From: Bryobacterales bacterium
Lineage (GTDB): Bacteria > Acidobacteriota > Terriglobia > Bryobacterales > Bryobacteraceae
Length of the DNA: 64,000 nucleotides
Assembly: GCA_025463005.1 (NCBI GenBank)
Contig: JAOAPR010000065.1
Location: 1-64,000 of the forward strand
Direction: 5' to 3'
Shown: piece by piece, positions 47,427 to 57,893 of the stretch
Layout: every line of letters starts with the position of its first letter
Position numbering within the stretch: position 1 is the stretch's first letter
Notes under the pieces: model-generated
The model's input: only the letters and a program-made list of their open reading frames with translations
Database searches by the model: none
What the model was told of the DNA's origin: nothing
Translations under genes and position numbers: made by a program

Positions 47427-49436
47427 ATGTTCGTCACCCGGCTAAAATCATGGGCGCTGGCGCTGCCAGTCGCCGCGTTCGTCATCTGGAATCTGACGCC
47501 CGCACGCGGGCAGCAGGGAACGCCTGCAACCGGCGAGTGGCGCGTGAACGGAGGCGACACCGGTAGCACCCGCTATTCGCCGCTGGATCAGATCAGCGCG
47601 ACGAACGTCAAGAATCTGCAGGTAGTCTGGCGCTGGAAGGCTCAGAACATGGGGCCCGCGCCGCAGGCCGCCTGGGAAGTGACTCCGCTGATGGTGGGCG
47701 GCAGACTGTTCTTCACCGCAGGTACCGGGCGGACCGTAATCGCCGCCGACGCCGCCACCGGCGAGACCCTGTGGACCTATCGCGGTGACGATACCGCCGA
47801 GCGTGGCGCCGTGCGCGCCAATAATCGCGGAGTAAGCTACTGGAGCGATGGCCGCGGCGACGATCGGATCCTGTTCATCACGCCTGGCTACCAACTGGTC
47901 GCGTTGAATGCCAAGACCGGGGCGCCCGTTTCAACTTTCGGAAAAGACAGTCACGTAGACCTGTGGCTCGGCCTCGACCGGCCGGTGGTGCAGAACGGAA
48001 CCATTGGCGCGACCTCCCCGCCGATCATTATTCGCGATGTTGCAGTGGTGGGCGCTTCTCTCAAGGTCGGCGTCGCGCTGCCCACCCGGCTGAACACCCC
48101 GGGCTACATCCGCGGCTATGACGTCCGCACCGGCAAGCTGCTGTGGACCTTCCACACCGTTCCCCAAGCGGGCGAATTTGGGGTCGAAACCTGGGGCAAA
48201 GACGACCGCGGTCAGGATTCGTGGAAATTTACCGGCAACACCGGCGCCTGGGGACCGTTGACCGGCGATGAAGAGCTCGGCTACGTCTATATTCCCGTCG
48301 AGGCGCCCAGTGGCGATACCTACGGCGGCCAGCGTCCTGGAGCGAACCTGTTCTCCGATAGCGTTGTGTGTCTCGACGCGAAAACCGGCAAGCGCGTGTG
48401 GCACTACCAGTTAATCCACCACGAAATGTGGGATTACGATATTCCCGCCGCGCCCATTCTGCTTGATATTACGGTGAACGGAAAAAAGATCAAAGCCCTG
48501 GCGCAGGTGAATAAGTCGGCGTTTACGTTCGTGTTCGACCGCACCAACGGGCAGCCGGTGTGGCCCATAGAGGAGCGTGCGGTGCCCCAAGGCAGCGCGC
48601 CTGGCGAGTGGTATTCGCCCACGCAACCGTTTCCCACCAAGCCCGCGGCGTTCGATCGCCAGGGCGTCACCGAAGCCGACTTGGCCGATTACACGCCCGC
48701 GATCAAAGCCGAAGCTTTGAAGGTCGCCTCGCAATATGTTCTTGGGCCGATCTACACGCCGCCGATCGTCAAGGATACCGGCGGCAAGCTGGGAACCATT
48801 CAGCTTCCGGGCGCGGGCGGCGGGGCCAACTGGATGGGCGGGGCGGTCGATCCCGAAACGGGGATGCTGTACATCCCCTCGACCACCAGTCCGTACATCT
48901 CGTCACTGGTTCCGGGCGGCGAGCGTTCGGAGATGCCGTACATCGCCGGTGGTGGGGGCGGAAACACCAACGTGGCGGGCAACCTGCCGCTGATCAAGGG
49001 TCCATATGGACGCATCACGGCATTCAATCTCAACACCGGCGACCAGGCCTGGATGATTCCCAACGGCAAGCCCGCGGACGCGGTGGTGAACAATCCCGCG
49101 CTAAAAGCCGCCGGGATCGACGCCAGCAACTGGGGTGGCGGGCAGCGCTCGCCTATCCTCGTGACGAAGACCATGTTGGTGGAAGGCAGCGCCGACCTGC
49201 GCTTCATCGACAAGAAGACCGGAGCTGTCATCCATGAAATGCCGCTAGGCTCGAATGTAGGCCCCACCATGACGTATCTGGTCAACGGGCGGCAGTTCCT
49301 GGTCGCCGTCGTGAACGGTACTCAGGGCGGCGGTGCTGAGCTGGTCGGATTGGCCATCGCGCAACCCGGAGCAGCAGGGGCCGGTGGCCGTGGCGGACGC
49401 GGTGGTCGAGGTGGAGCGGCGCCTCCAGAAAACTAG
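47427..49436 (+). CDS. Secreted PQQ-dependent dehydrogenase, copy 2
   Basis: 669 residues from the ATG at 47427 (GGGAGG upstream). Signal peptide to about residue 28 (VIWNLTPARGQQ). The same quinoprotein layout as the gene at 38453: GEWRVNGGDTGSTRYSPLDQI, APVSTFGKDSHVDLW, HHEMWDYDIPAAPILLD and APGEWYSPTQPFPTKP; the two are tandem-type paralogues flanking the DUF1592 group. The C-terminus ends in a repetitive tail GAAGAGGRGGRGGRGGAAPP absent from copy 1. No haem motif. Its stop overlaps the stop of the convergent acyltransferase gene by four bases. Confidence 0.9.
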   Translation: MFVTRLKSWALALPVAAFVIWNLTPARGQQGTPATGEWRVNGGDTGSTRYSPLDQISATNVKNLQVVWRWKAQNMGPAPQAAWEVTPLMVGGRLFFTAGTGRTVIAADAATGETLWTYRGDDTAERGAVRANNRGVSYWSDGRGDDRILFITPGYQLVALNAKTGAPVSTFGKDSHVDLWLGLDRPVVQNGTIGATSPPIIIRDVAVVGASLKVGVALPTRLNTPGYIRGYDVRTGKLLWTFHTVPQAGEFGVETWGKDDRGQDSWKFTGNTGAWGPLTGDEELGYVYIPVEAPSGDTYGGQRPGANLFSDSVVCLDAKTGKRVWHYQLIHHEMWDYDIPAAPILLDITVNGKKIKALAQVNKSAFTFVFDRTNGQPVWPIEERAVPQGSAPGEWYSPTQPFPTKPAAFDRQGVTEADLADYTPAIKAEALKVASQYVLGPIYTPPIVKDTGGKLGTIQLPGAGGGANWMGGAVDPETGMLYIPSTTSPYISSLVPGGERSEMPYIAGGGGGNTNVAGNLPLIKGPYGRITAFNLNTGDQAWMIPNGKPADAVVNNPALKAAGIDASNWGGGQRSPILVTKTMLVEGSADLRFIDKKTGAVIHEMPLGSNVGPTMTYLVNGRQFLVAVVNGTQGGGAELVGLAIAQPGAAGAGGRGGRGGRGGAAPPEN

Positions 49437-50539
49437 ACGGCGCGCGTGCTAACCTGCGCGAAGCGGTTCTTCCATCGCAGGAACGGGCTCTCCAGATACC
49501 GATAGGAGAGCGCCGCGAGCGCGACGGTCAGCGAAAACGCGATCAGTAGCACTACGGGTCCGGGGAGCGACGCCGCTTTCTGCACCAGCCGGATCGCTGC
49601 CACGTGGAATACGTAGAGTCCGTAACTGATCTTCCCTAAATATGTAAGGATCCTGGGCGTTCTCGCACCATCGGGAGCGAAGCTGCCGTAGAAGATCGCC
49701 ACGCACCCGGCGGCAGCTAATGGATAGGTCAGAAGCCATATCCAGCCGGGGTCTTTGAGCACGCTTCCTGCGACCCACAGCGCCACGCTTCCGCTCGCGA
49801 TCCACATTATCCGGCCACGCAGAGTGTGTTTAGGAATTCTTCCGCGAAGCAATAAAGCCAGCAACGCCCCGCCCGCAATCGGGTCGAGCCGTGCGAACGT
49901 GTTCGTCCAGATCGCTGCCTCGCTCGCGTGATGGCCGATCAGAAATGCGCGCGTGATCGTGGCGATTACCAACATCCCGACGGCACACAGAGGCATGGAA
50001 GATCCGCAAAGTCGCATCAGCCACGGCCACACGACGTAGAATTGCTCTTCAATCGACACTGACCATAGCAGCGCAAGGGATGTCGGAAACAGGTTCCACC
50101 AGGCGCAGGCCCAGTTGCCCGCGAAAAAGAGGAACGCCAGCCAAAAATTTCCGGACATCTGGTCCGCAGGCATGGCGATTGCCAGCAGGGGAAGCAGCAC
50201 CAGCAGAGCAAAGTAGTACAGCGGCCAGATCCGCAGGATCCTCCGGATGTAGAACGCGCGAATATCGAATGAGCCCCGTGCGCGCTGCTCCCGCAGCAGC
50301 AGTTCGGTGATCAGGTAGGCACTCAGAGCGAAGAACAGGTCGACACCCAGCGCTCCGGCGCGCGCTCCTGCTGCCAAGAACGCCGCGAGAGTATGCGGAA
50401 CTCCCCAGCCTACGTATTCGGCCGCGGTGAGCGGGAATCCATGGTGGATAAACACCAGCAGGAACGCCCCGAATCGAAGCACGTCCAACTCCGGGCGATA
50501 GAAGTGTCGGCGGCTTTCCGCGACAATGCTTTCTGCCAT
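49433..50539 (-). CDS. Membrane acyltransferase family 3 (OafA/YrhL type)
   Basis: 368 residues with about ten membrane helices. Family signature at the N-terminus, RPELDVLRFGAFLLVFIHHGF (catalytic His in the first helix), and FYIRRILRIWPLYYFALLVLLPL a little later (the R-x10-like motif of helix 3). Such enzymes transfer acetyl or other acyl groups to cell-surface sugars or peptidoglycan. There is no fused SGNH domain. Substrate unknown. It diverges from the DinB-like gene with 21 bases between the start codons. Confidence 0.9.
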   Translation of the reverse strand: MAESIVAESRRHFYRPELDVLRFGAFLLVFIHHGFPLTAAEYVGWGVPHTLAAFLAAGARAGALGVDLFFALSAYLITELLLREQRARGSFDIRAFYIRRILRIWPLYYFALLVLLPLLAIAMPADQMSGNFWLAFLFFAGNWACAWWNLFPTSLALLWSVSIEEQFYVVWPWLMRLCGSSMPLCAVGMLVIATITRAFLIGHHASEAAIWTNTFARLDPIAGGALLALLLRGRIPKHTLRGRIMWIASGSVALWVAGSVLKDPGWIWLLTYPLAAAGCVAIFYGSFAPDGARTPRILTYLGKISYGLYVFHVAAIRLVQKAASLPGPVVLLIAFSLTVALAALSYRYLESPFLRWKNRFAQVSTRAV

Positions 50540-50560
50540 GTGTTAACTTGCTGAAGATAC

Positions 50561-51064
50561 ATGGTACTGACAAAAGAAGAACTCATCGCGTCCCTGCAGA
50601 ATGAGGTTCGAATCCTGCTCCACCTGGCGAGCAAGATCGATCGCAACCAACTGGACTACCGGCCCACACCGAAACAGCGCAGCACCATCGAACTGCTTCG
50701 ATACCTTACGATCATGGGACCCAACCTGATCCCGGCGATCAAGACCGGGGCTTTCGATGGCGCAGCCTTTGGCGCCGCCCAGGCCGCGGCCAATGCCATG
50801 AACTTCGATCAAATCATCGCCGCAATTGAAAAGCAGAGCAGCGACTACGCCCAACAACTCGGCGGATTCTCGGATGCCGATTTCCGCGGCGAGATCGACA
50901 TGTTCGGCCGCAAAACCAGCCGCGGCTCGCTGATCGTGAACATGGTGCTGTGTGGCTTTGCGGCATACCGGACTCAGCTATTCTGCTACTTGAAAGCCTG
51001 CGGACGCGACGAGTTGAATACCATGAATCTCTGGGCCGGCATGGACGGTCCGATGCAAGGCTGA
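50561..51064 (+). CDS. DinB/YfiT-like superfamily protein
   Basis: 167 residues, all-helical. TKEELIASLQNEVRILLHLASKIDRNQLDYRPTPKQRSTIELLRYLTIMGP fits the four-helix DinB fold. The typical metal-binding His residues are not obvious: the usual WHxxH-like position near residue 50 reads LRYLTIMGP, and the C-terminal helix reads GFAAYRTQLFCYLKACG. Metal binding is therefore doubtful. Function unknown; some members are thiol transferases. It precedes the third quinoprotein closely and may be co-transcribed with it. Confidence 0.75.
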   Translation: MVLTKEELIASLQNEVRILLHLASKIDRNQLDYRPTPKQRSTIELLRYLTIMGPNLIPAIKTGAFDGAAFGAAQAAANAMNFDQIIAAIEKQSSDYAQQLGGFSDADFRGEIDMFGRKTSRGSLIVNMVLCGFAAYRTQLFCYLKACGRDELNTMNLWAGMDGPMQG

Positions 51065-51085
51065 TTGGTCGCGAAAGGAATTCCC

Positions 51086-52870
51086 GTGCTCAAAACCCTG
51101 CTTGCTGCTCTGATCGCAATTCAGTTCGTTCATGCTCAGGCTGCCCGTCCGCTAAGCCCCGATGAGTGGACCACCTACGGGCTCACCCCGGGCGAGACGC
51201 GCTACAGCCCACTGAACCAAATCAACGCGTCCAACGTGAGCCGGCTAGGTCTCAACTGGTCCTTCGATGTGGGCCGCGGCGGCGGTAACCAGGAAGCTAC
51301 GCCTTTATTCGCGAACAGCACGCTCTACAGCATCACGAACTGGAGCATCGTTTTCGCCGTCGACGCGCGCACCGGCAAGGAAAAGTGGCGCTGGGATCCG
51401 GAGGTCAATCAGGATAAAGTCCGCCCCCAAATCTGCTGCGGTGTAGTGAATCGCGGCCTCGCGCTGTATCAAAACCTGATCATCGCACCGGTCATCGACG
51501 GCCGCCTGATCGCTCTGAATGCGGAAACCGGAAAGCCGGTTTGGGAGGCCCGCGTGTCCTATTCGAACGAAGGCTACACCGTGACCATGGCGCCGCGCAT
51601 CGCGAAGGGGAAAGTGATCATTGGGGTCGCTGGCGCCGAACTTCCAATCCGCGGATTTTTCGCCGCCTATGACGCCGCTACCGGTAAATTCGCCTGGCGC
51701 TTTTACACCGTTCCCGGCGATCCCTCGAAACCGTTCGAAAATCCCGCGCTCAAGAAAGCCGCGGAAACCTGGTCGGGCGACTATTGGAAGCTCGGTGGCG
51801 GCGGATCCGTGTGGGACGGCATGGCTTACGATCCGGACGCCGATCTCCTCTACGTCGGCACCGGCAATGGCGGTCCATGGCCCGAGGAGCTGCGCAAGTC
51901 CAAGGGTAAGGAGAACCTGTATCTGGCTTCGATTCTCGCTGTGAAGCCCGATACCGGCGAGCTCAAATGGTATTTCCAAGTGGTGCCGGGCGATTCCTGG
52001 GATTACGACAGCGTGCAGCAGTTGTTGCTCGCCGACGTGACCATACGGGGCCAGCAACGCAAGGTCCTGATGCAGGCCAACAAAGACGGGTTCTACTACG
52101 TGATCGACCGCGTCTCCGGCCAGTTCATCTCAGGCCAGGCCTATGCCAAAGTCACATGGGCGAGAGGATTGGACGAACGCACCGGCCGCCCTTTCGTCAA
52201 TCCTGAAGCGCACTATGGCACCGAATCCATCCAGATCTCGCCCGGACCGGGTGGCGCGCACAACTGGGCGCCGATGTCGTTCAATCCTGCGACCGGGTTG
52301 GTTTACGTGCCGACTGCTATGGTGAGTAGTTCCAACTTCGCGATCGATCCCGAGTTCACCGTTAAACCGGGTCGCAGCAACCTGGGTGTGAAGCGCGGTG
52401 CGCCTCCAGCGAACGGCCAAGGTGTTGCGCCGCCACCGCCTCCGACTCTCCCGCCTCCTCCGGCAATAGGTCCTGAAGCTCCTCCCGCCGGTCAAACGAA
52501 CGTGCTGGTCGCCTGGGACCCGGTAACGCAGAAAGAACGCTGGCGGACCCTCGGCGGCGGATCGATTGGCGGGGGGACGGTGACTACCGCAGGCAACCTG
52601 GTGATCCAGGTGATTCCCGACGGGCGCCTGGTCGCTTACAGCGCGGACAAAGGCGAAAAACTCCTCGACATCCAGACCGGACTTCGCGGCGGCATGGGTC
52701 CTCCGATCACGTATCAGTTGGACGGCAAACAGTACATCGCGCTGATGGGCGGAACGGGCGTCGTGATCGCTCGCAGCGCCGAACCGGGCGCTCCACCGCC
52801 TCCGCCGACCGCACAGACGGTGCTGCCCAAGCTAATGACGTTCGTCCTGGACGGGAAGCCCCTGCAGTAG
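51086..52870 (+). CDS. Secreted PQQ-dependent alcohol-dehydrogenase-type quinoprotein
   Basis: 594 residues from the GTG at 51086 (AAAGGA upstream; the track's TTG start at 51065 is less likely). Signal peptide VLKTLLAALIAIQFVHAQ. It belongs to the methanol/ethanol-dehydrogenase branch: adjacent cysteines in PQICCGVVNRGLALY (about residue 117) are the hallmark vicinal disulfide next to PQQ; TRYSPLNQINASNVSRLGLNW and LKWYFQVVPGDSWDYDSVQQL are family blocks. A Pro-rich insert GVAPPPPPTLPPPPAIGPEA sits near residue 455. No cytochrome domain. Stops one base before the convergent propeller gene. Confidence 0.9.
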   Translation: MLKTLLAALIAIQFVHAQAARPLSPDEWTTYGLTPGETRYSPLNQINASNVSRLGLNWSFDVGRGGGNQEATPLFANSTLYSITNWSIVFAVDARTGKEKWRWDPEVNQDKVRPQICCGVVNRGLALYQNLIIAPVIDGRLIALNAETGKPVWEARVSYSNEGYTVTMAPRIAKGKVIIGVAGAELPIRGFFAAYDAATGKFAWRFYTVPGDPSKPFENPALKKAAETWSGDYWKLGGGGSVWDGMAYDPDADLLYVGTGNGGPWPEELRKSKGKENLYLASILAVKPDTGELKWYFQVVPGDSWDYDSVQQLLLADVTIRGQQRKVLMQANKDGFYYVIDRVSGQFISGQAYAKVTWARGLDERTGRPFVNPEAHYGTESIQISPGPGGAHNWAPMSFNPATGLVYVPTAMVSSSNFAIDPEFTVKPGRSNLGVKRGAPPANGQGVAPPPPPTLPPPPAIGPEAPPAGQTNVLVAWDPVTQKERWRTLGGGSIGGGTVTTAGNLVIQVIPDGRLVAYSADKGEKLLDIQTGLRGGMGPPITYQLDGKQYIALMGGTGVVIARSAEPGAPPPPPTAQTVLPKLMTFVLDGKPLQ

Positions 52871-52871
52871 G

Positions 52872-54416
52872 CTACTCTACCGACAGCGCCAGTAAAACAT
52901 TTCCCGGGATTCCGTTCCGGACACCGACGTAACCGGACGGGACATACAACGTTCCACCGGCCACCACCGGTCCTGCCGCGCCCATGGATCCACCTTTCGC
53001 AGCTACCCCGTTCACTGTGGTGAATTCCTGAATGGTGTTGTACTCCCACGCGATTTTCCCGTCGGTGGCAGAGAGCGCGCGCAGCACTCCGTCCCACCCG
53101 CCCGAAAACACCATGCCAGGAATCGCGGTCAGCGGACCCTCGTGTCCGGGGTGTTGCGCGAGCGCGGGCGCCAGTTCCGGCTTGGTGAACCATTTCCGCT
53201 CGCCGTCCCTGAGCTGCACGGCGGCGATCCCTCCGGGACCGAGGCCGAAGTAAGCGTTCTGGTCGTCAGCCGCCCCGCCCCACACGATCTTTCCGCCGAA
53301 CTCGCTGGTATTATTCACCAGCGCGGTTTTCCAGATCACCGCGCCTTTCTGATCGGGATCGTGGGCCCAGACGTTGCCGCTTTTCTGCCCCGCCACCAGG
53401 ATGGTCCGTCCACTGGGTAAAGTCTTCAAAATCGGCGGTGATCCGAAGTCGTGATCCGGCCCTAATTCCTTGGGACAGTTTTCGGGAAGCGTCGCGCCGT
53501 TGCATCCTGCGAGCCATGCATCCTTTCCGGTATCCTGGACCGACCACTGGATCTTGCCGGTGTTCAGGTCCAGAGCCATAATCGCGTCAGTCGTGTCGGG
53601 CGCCGGTTCGGTGTAAGCGTCACCTGTGCCTATGTAGAGCACATGGCGCGCCGGATCGATAGTGGGCGAATTCCAAACTCCACCGCCCGCCGGAGCGAAC
53701 CGCTGCACGCCGTTGGAGTTTTTCCCGGCCGGCTTGGGTTCATCTGAAATGGTGTAGGTTTTCCAGACTTGCTTGCCCGTCGCGGCATCCAGCGCGACTA
53801 CGCTGCCGCGAAATGTGCAGCACGGATAGTTTCGGTTGGTGCCCGCGCCTTCTTCGCCTGACGCCACCGGCACGTACACGCGCCCTTCGTATACCTTGAG
53901 ACCGCCCGTGATTCTCGCCGAGGCGTGATCGTCCACGTGGACCTTCCAGATTTGCTGGCCGGTAGCCGCATCCACCGCGTACGCGTTGGCTTTGCCGTCA
54001 CCGAAATAGGCGGCGTAATTTGTGCCGAGGCGTTCGATGGTGACCGCGCTGCGCACTCCTGCGTCCGCCTGGAACGACCAATATACGCATCCCGAACCGG
54101 CGTCGAGCGAGTAAACGGCTCCCGTATCGACTCCGACTAACACGCGTCCCGCCGCAACGGACGGCTGCCCGTATACCGATTTGGCGCCGGGGAATCCGAA
54201 CGCCCATTTCAGCTTGAGCCGAGGTACGTCGGCAACTCCGATCTGGACGCTTTTCTGAAAACGGGTATTGGCGAGGCCCGCGCCCCAGCCATTCCAGGAC
54301 GCACTCACGGCAGGATCGCCGAACTTCTCGTTGGCCGGGCATTGGCCGGTCTGGGCAGCCAGACTGTGGGCGAACCAAAACAGGCAGGCGCACGATAACG
54401 CCGGGAGTCTTTTCAT
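52872..54416 (-). CDS. PQQ-type beta-propeller, polyvinyl-alcohol-dehydrogenase-like, secreted
   Basis: 514 residues, signal peptide MKRLPALSCACLFWFAHSLAAQ. Propeller motifs: ASWNGWGAGLANTRFQ, YGQPSVAAGRVLVGVDTGAVYSLDAGSGCVYWSFQADAGVRSAV, GKQVWKTYTISDEPKPAGKNSNGVQRFAPAGGGVWNSPTIDPARHVLYIGTGDAYTEPAPDTTDAIMALDLNTGKIQWS. These are typical of the PVA-dehydrogenase-like group, which often carries a fused cytochrome; this one does not. Six Cys outside CxxCH context (for example YPCCTF, GCNGATLPENCPKE) may form disulfides. It is the fourth propeller quinoprotein in 16 kb, convergent with the third. Confidence 0.87.
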   Translation of the reverse strand: MKRLPALSCACLFWFAHSLAAQTGQCPANEKFGDPAVSASWNGWGAGLANTRFQKSVQIGVADVPRLKLKWAFGFPGAKSVYGQPSVAAGRVLVGVDTGAVYSLDAGSGCVYWSFQADAGVRSAVTIERLGTNYAAYFGDGKANAYAVDAATGQQIWKVHVDDHASARITGGLKVYEGRVYVPVASGEEGAGTNRNYPCCTFRGSVVALDAATGKQVWKTYTISDEPKPAGKNSNGVQRFAPAGGGVWNSPTIDPARHVLYIGTGDAYTEPAPDTTDAIMALDLNTGKIQWSVQDTGKDAWLAGCNGATLPENCPKELGPDHDFGSPPILKTLPSGRTILVAGQKSGNVWAHDPDQKGAVIWKTALVNNTSEFGGKIVWGGAADDQNAYFGLGPGGIAAVQLRDGERKWFTKPELAPALAQHPGHEGPLTAIPGMVFSGGWDGVLRALSATDGKIAWEYNTIQEFTTVNGVAAKGGSMGAAGPVVAGGTLYVPSGYVGVRNGIPGNVLLALSVE

Positions 54417-54492
54417 CTCGTTGGCCGCTCCTCCGTTGTAGGATACTGCGCGGCAAGGCAGAAGCGCGGCGCTTGCGTGGCAGGGATAATAT

Positions 54493-54513
54493 GGACTAGA
54501 CTTAGTCTAGTCC
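54493..54513. promoter_or_regulatory. Perfect palindrome, likely toxin-antitoxin operator
   Basis: GGACTAGAC-TTA-GTCTAGTCC: two 9-base arms with no mismatch around a 3-base centre. The last base touches the ATG of the antitoxin at 54514, and a GATAAT box lies just before (54485-54490). Phd/VapB antitoxins normally bind such palindromes to repress their own operon. No Shine-Dalgarno sequence exists between palindrome and ATG. Confidence 0.8.
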
Positions 54514-54759
54514 ATGAAAGTCACCAACATTCACGAAGCCAAGACGCACTTCTCCAAGCTAGTGGAGCGCGCGGCCGCCGGCGAAGAAATCGTCATCGGT
54601 AAGGCGGGCAAGCCAGTGGCGCGGCTAGGGCCGTATCGGGAGTCCGCCGCCGTCCCCAAACGAAAGCCGGGATCGTTGAGAGGGAAGATCAAGATCCTTC
54701 CGGGATTTGACAAGGTGGACAAAGAAATCGGGAAACTGTTCACCGGTGAACTCGATTGA
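54514..54759 (+). CDS. Phd/YefM/VapB-family antitoxin
   Basis: 81 residues. The Phd-type DNA-binding domain is the N-terminal half: MKVTNIHEAKTHFSKLVERAAAGEEIVIGKAGKPVARLGPY. The C-terminal half (PKRKPGSLRGKIKILPGFDKVDKEIGKLFTGELD) is the disordered toxin-binding tail, with the KxxxLxGxI and FD segments seen in antitoxins paired with PIN toxins. It neutralises the downstream nuclease and, with it, represses the operon through the palindrome upstream. It overlaps the toxin gene by four bases. Confidence 0.93.
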   Translation: MKVTNIHEAKTHFSKLVERAAAGEEIVIGKAGKPVARLGPYRESAAVPKRKPGSLRGKIKILPGFDKVDKEIGKLFTGELD

Positions 54760-55130
54760 GGCTCCTCCTGGATACTCATATTCTTCTTTGGTGGCTTTCA
54801 TCCGGTACTCGCCTTCCCAAGGGCGCGCGGACTGCGATTGCGGAATGCTCCGCGGCATACGTGAGTGCTGCTACAGCCTGGGAGATCGCGCTTAAGTCGG
54901 CCGCGGGAAAGCTGGAATTTCGCGGTGATCTGGAGGAGCAACTGAAGGTGAACAATTTCTTCCCGCTACCAATCTCCGTCGCACATGCGGTGCTATCAGC
55001 GAAGCTCCCGCGTCATCACGCCGACCCGTTCGACCGAATGCTGGTCGCTCAGGCATCTCTCGAATCACTCACACTGGTGACTGCGGATCCGCAGCTCGCA
55101 GCGTACGAAGTGCAGATCCTTAAGACCTGA
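54756..55130 (+). CDS. PIN-domain toxin ribonuclease (VapC-like)
   Basis: 124 residues. PIN-domain acidic residues are in place: MRLLLDTHILLWWL (first Asp), SAATAWEIALKSAAGKL (Glu), HHADPFDRMLVAQA (Asp pair) and LTLVTADPQLAAY (last Asp). This subgroup, with THILLWWL and HHxDPFDRMLxAQA, pairs with Phd-type antitoxins, as here. It cleaves RNA, often tRNA or rRNA, when free; the precise target is unknown. Its start overlaps the antitoxin stop. Confidence 0.93.
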   Translation: MRLLLDTHILLWWLSSGTRLPKGARTAIAECSAAYVSAATAWEIALKSAAGKLEFRGDLEEQLKVNNFFPLPISVAHAVLSAKLPRHHADPFDRMLVAQASLESLTLVTADPQLAAYEVQILKT

Positions 55131-56942
<1,812 letters not shown>

Positions 56943-56983
56943 GCGGTATGATTGAAGCCGACCGGTACCCTGATTATCCCACG

Positions 56984-57472
56984 ATGTCCCGTGAAACCCC
57001 GCATTGGAGCCCTGAAGGGACGCAGTCGGCAAGAAATGACGCCCGCGGGCTGAAGTTCGCCATCGTGGTTGCGCGCTTCAACTCCGGCATCACCAGCAAG
57101 CTTCTGGATGGGGCACGCGAGGCCCTTTCGAAAGCCGGCGCCGACGCGGTTGAGGTGTTCGATGTTCCCGGCGCTTTCGAGTTGCCGCTGGCCGCGAAAC
57201 GGCTCGCGCGTGGGGGCTATAGCGGCATTATCGCCCTGGGCGCGGTGATCCGTGGCGAGACGCCCCACTTCGATTACGTCGCCGGGGAGGCTGCGCGAGG
57301 GCTGCAGCAAGTCGCGCTGGAGTGCAATATCCCGGTGGCTTTCGGCGTTCTCACTACCGATACCATGGAACAAGCCGCCGCCCGCGCCGGGGGCGAGTAT
57401 GGCAACAAAGGTTACGACGCCGCTATGACCGCGATCGAAATGGCGCAGTTCTGTAAGGCGCCCGGGAAATAA
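56984..57472 (+). CDS. ribH: 6,7-dimethyl-8-ribityllumazine synthase
   Basis: 162 residues from the ATG at 56984, a normal length; the track start at 56948 lies only 5 bases from the lepA ATG, and a TATGAT box at 56947-56952 would be its -10 element if the later start is used. Conserved blocks: [54 protein letters not shown] (His of the active site) and [20 protein letters not shown]. It condenses the pyrimidine intermediate with dihydroxybutanone phosphate in riboflavin synthesis. ribH-nusB is a conserved bacterial gene pair. Confidence 0.95.
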   Translation: MSRETPHWSPEGTQSARNDARGLKFAIVVARFNSGITSKLLDGAREALSKAGADAVEVFDVPGAFELPLAAKRLARGGYSGIIALGAVIRGETPHFDYVAGEAARGLQQVALECNIPVAFGVLTTDTMEQAAARAGGEYGNKGYDAAMTAIEMAQFCKAPGK

Positions 57473-57473
57473 T

Positions 57474-57893
57474 ATGCCCGCTCGACACCGGTCCCGGCAG
57501 CGCGCCCTTCAGGTTTTGTTTTCGTGCGACCTGCGGCAGCAACCTGTGGAAGAAGCGATCACGGCGTACTATAAAACGCTGGTATCGGAAGAAGAGGATC
57601 CAAATCCCGAGCAACCGGACGACTTTATGGAAACGCTGGTCCGTGGCGCCACCGGCCAGGCCGCCGCGATCGACCAGCGCATCTCCGCCAAATCCGAGCA
57701 CTGGCGGCTGGATCGCATGCCGGCCGTGGATCGGAACATTCTGCGGCTGGCCGTCTACGAGATGAGCGAAGTGGGTACGCCTGCTCCGGTGGTGATCGAC
57801 GAAGCGCTGGAGCTCGCGCGAAAGTTTTCGACCGACGAGTCCGTCGCGTTCATTAATGGAGTGCTGGACGCCGTCCGCCGGGACGCGGTGTGA
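57474..57893 (+). CDS. nusB: Transcription antitermination factor NusB
   Basis: 139 residues, all-helical. PARHRSRQRALQVLFSCDLRQQ at the start, then LDRMPAVDRNILRLAVYEM and VVIDEALELARKFSTDESVAFINGVLDAV, which are the conserved NusB blocks. With NusE (ribosomal protein S10) it binds boxA RNA and supports rRNA transcription. It starts one base after the ribH stop and overlaps the next gene by GTGA. Confidence 0.97.
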   Translation: MPARHRSRQRALQVLFSCDLRQQPVEEAITAYYKTLVSEEEDPNPEQPDDFMETLVRGATGQAAAIDQRISAKSEHWRLDRMPAVDRNILRLAVYEMSEVGTPAPVVIDEALELARKFSTDESVAFINGVLDAVRRDAV

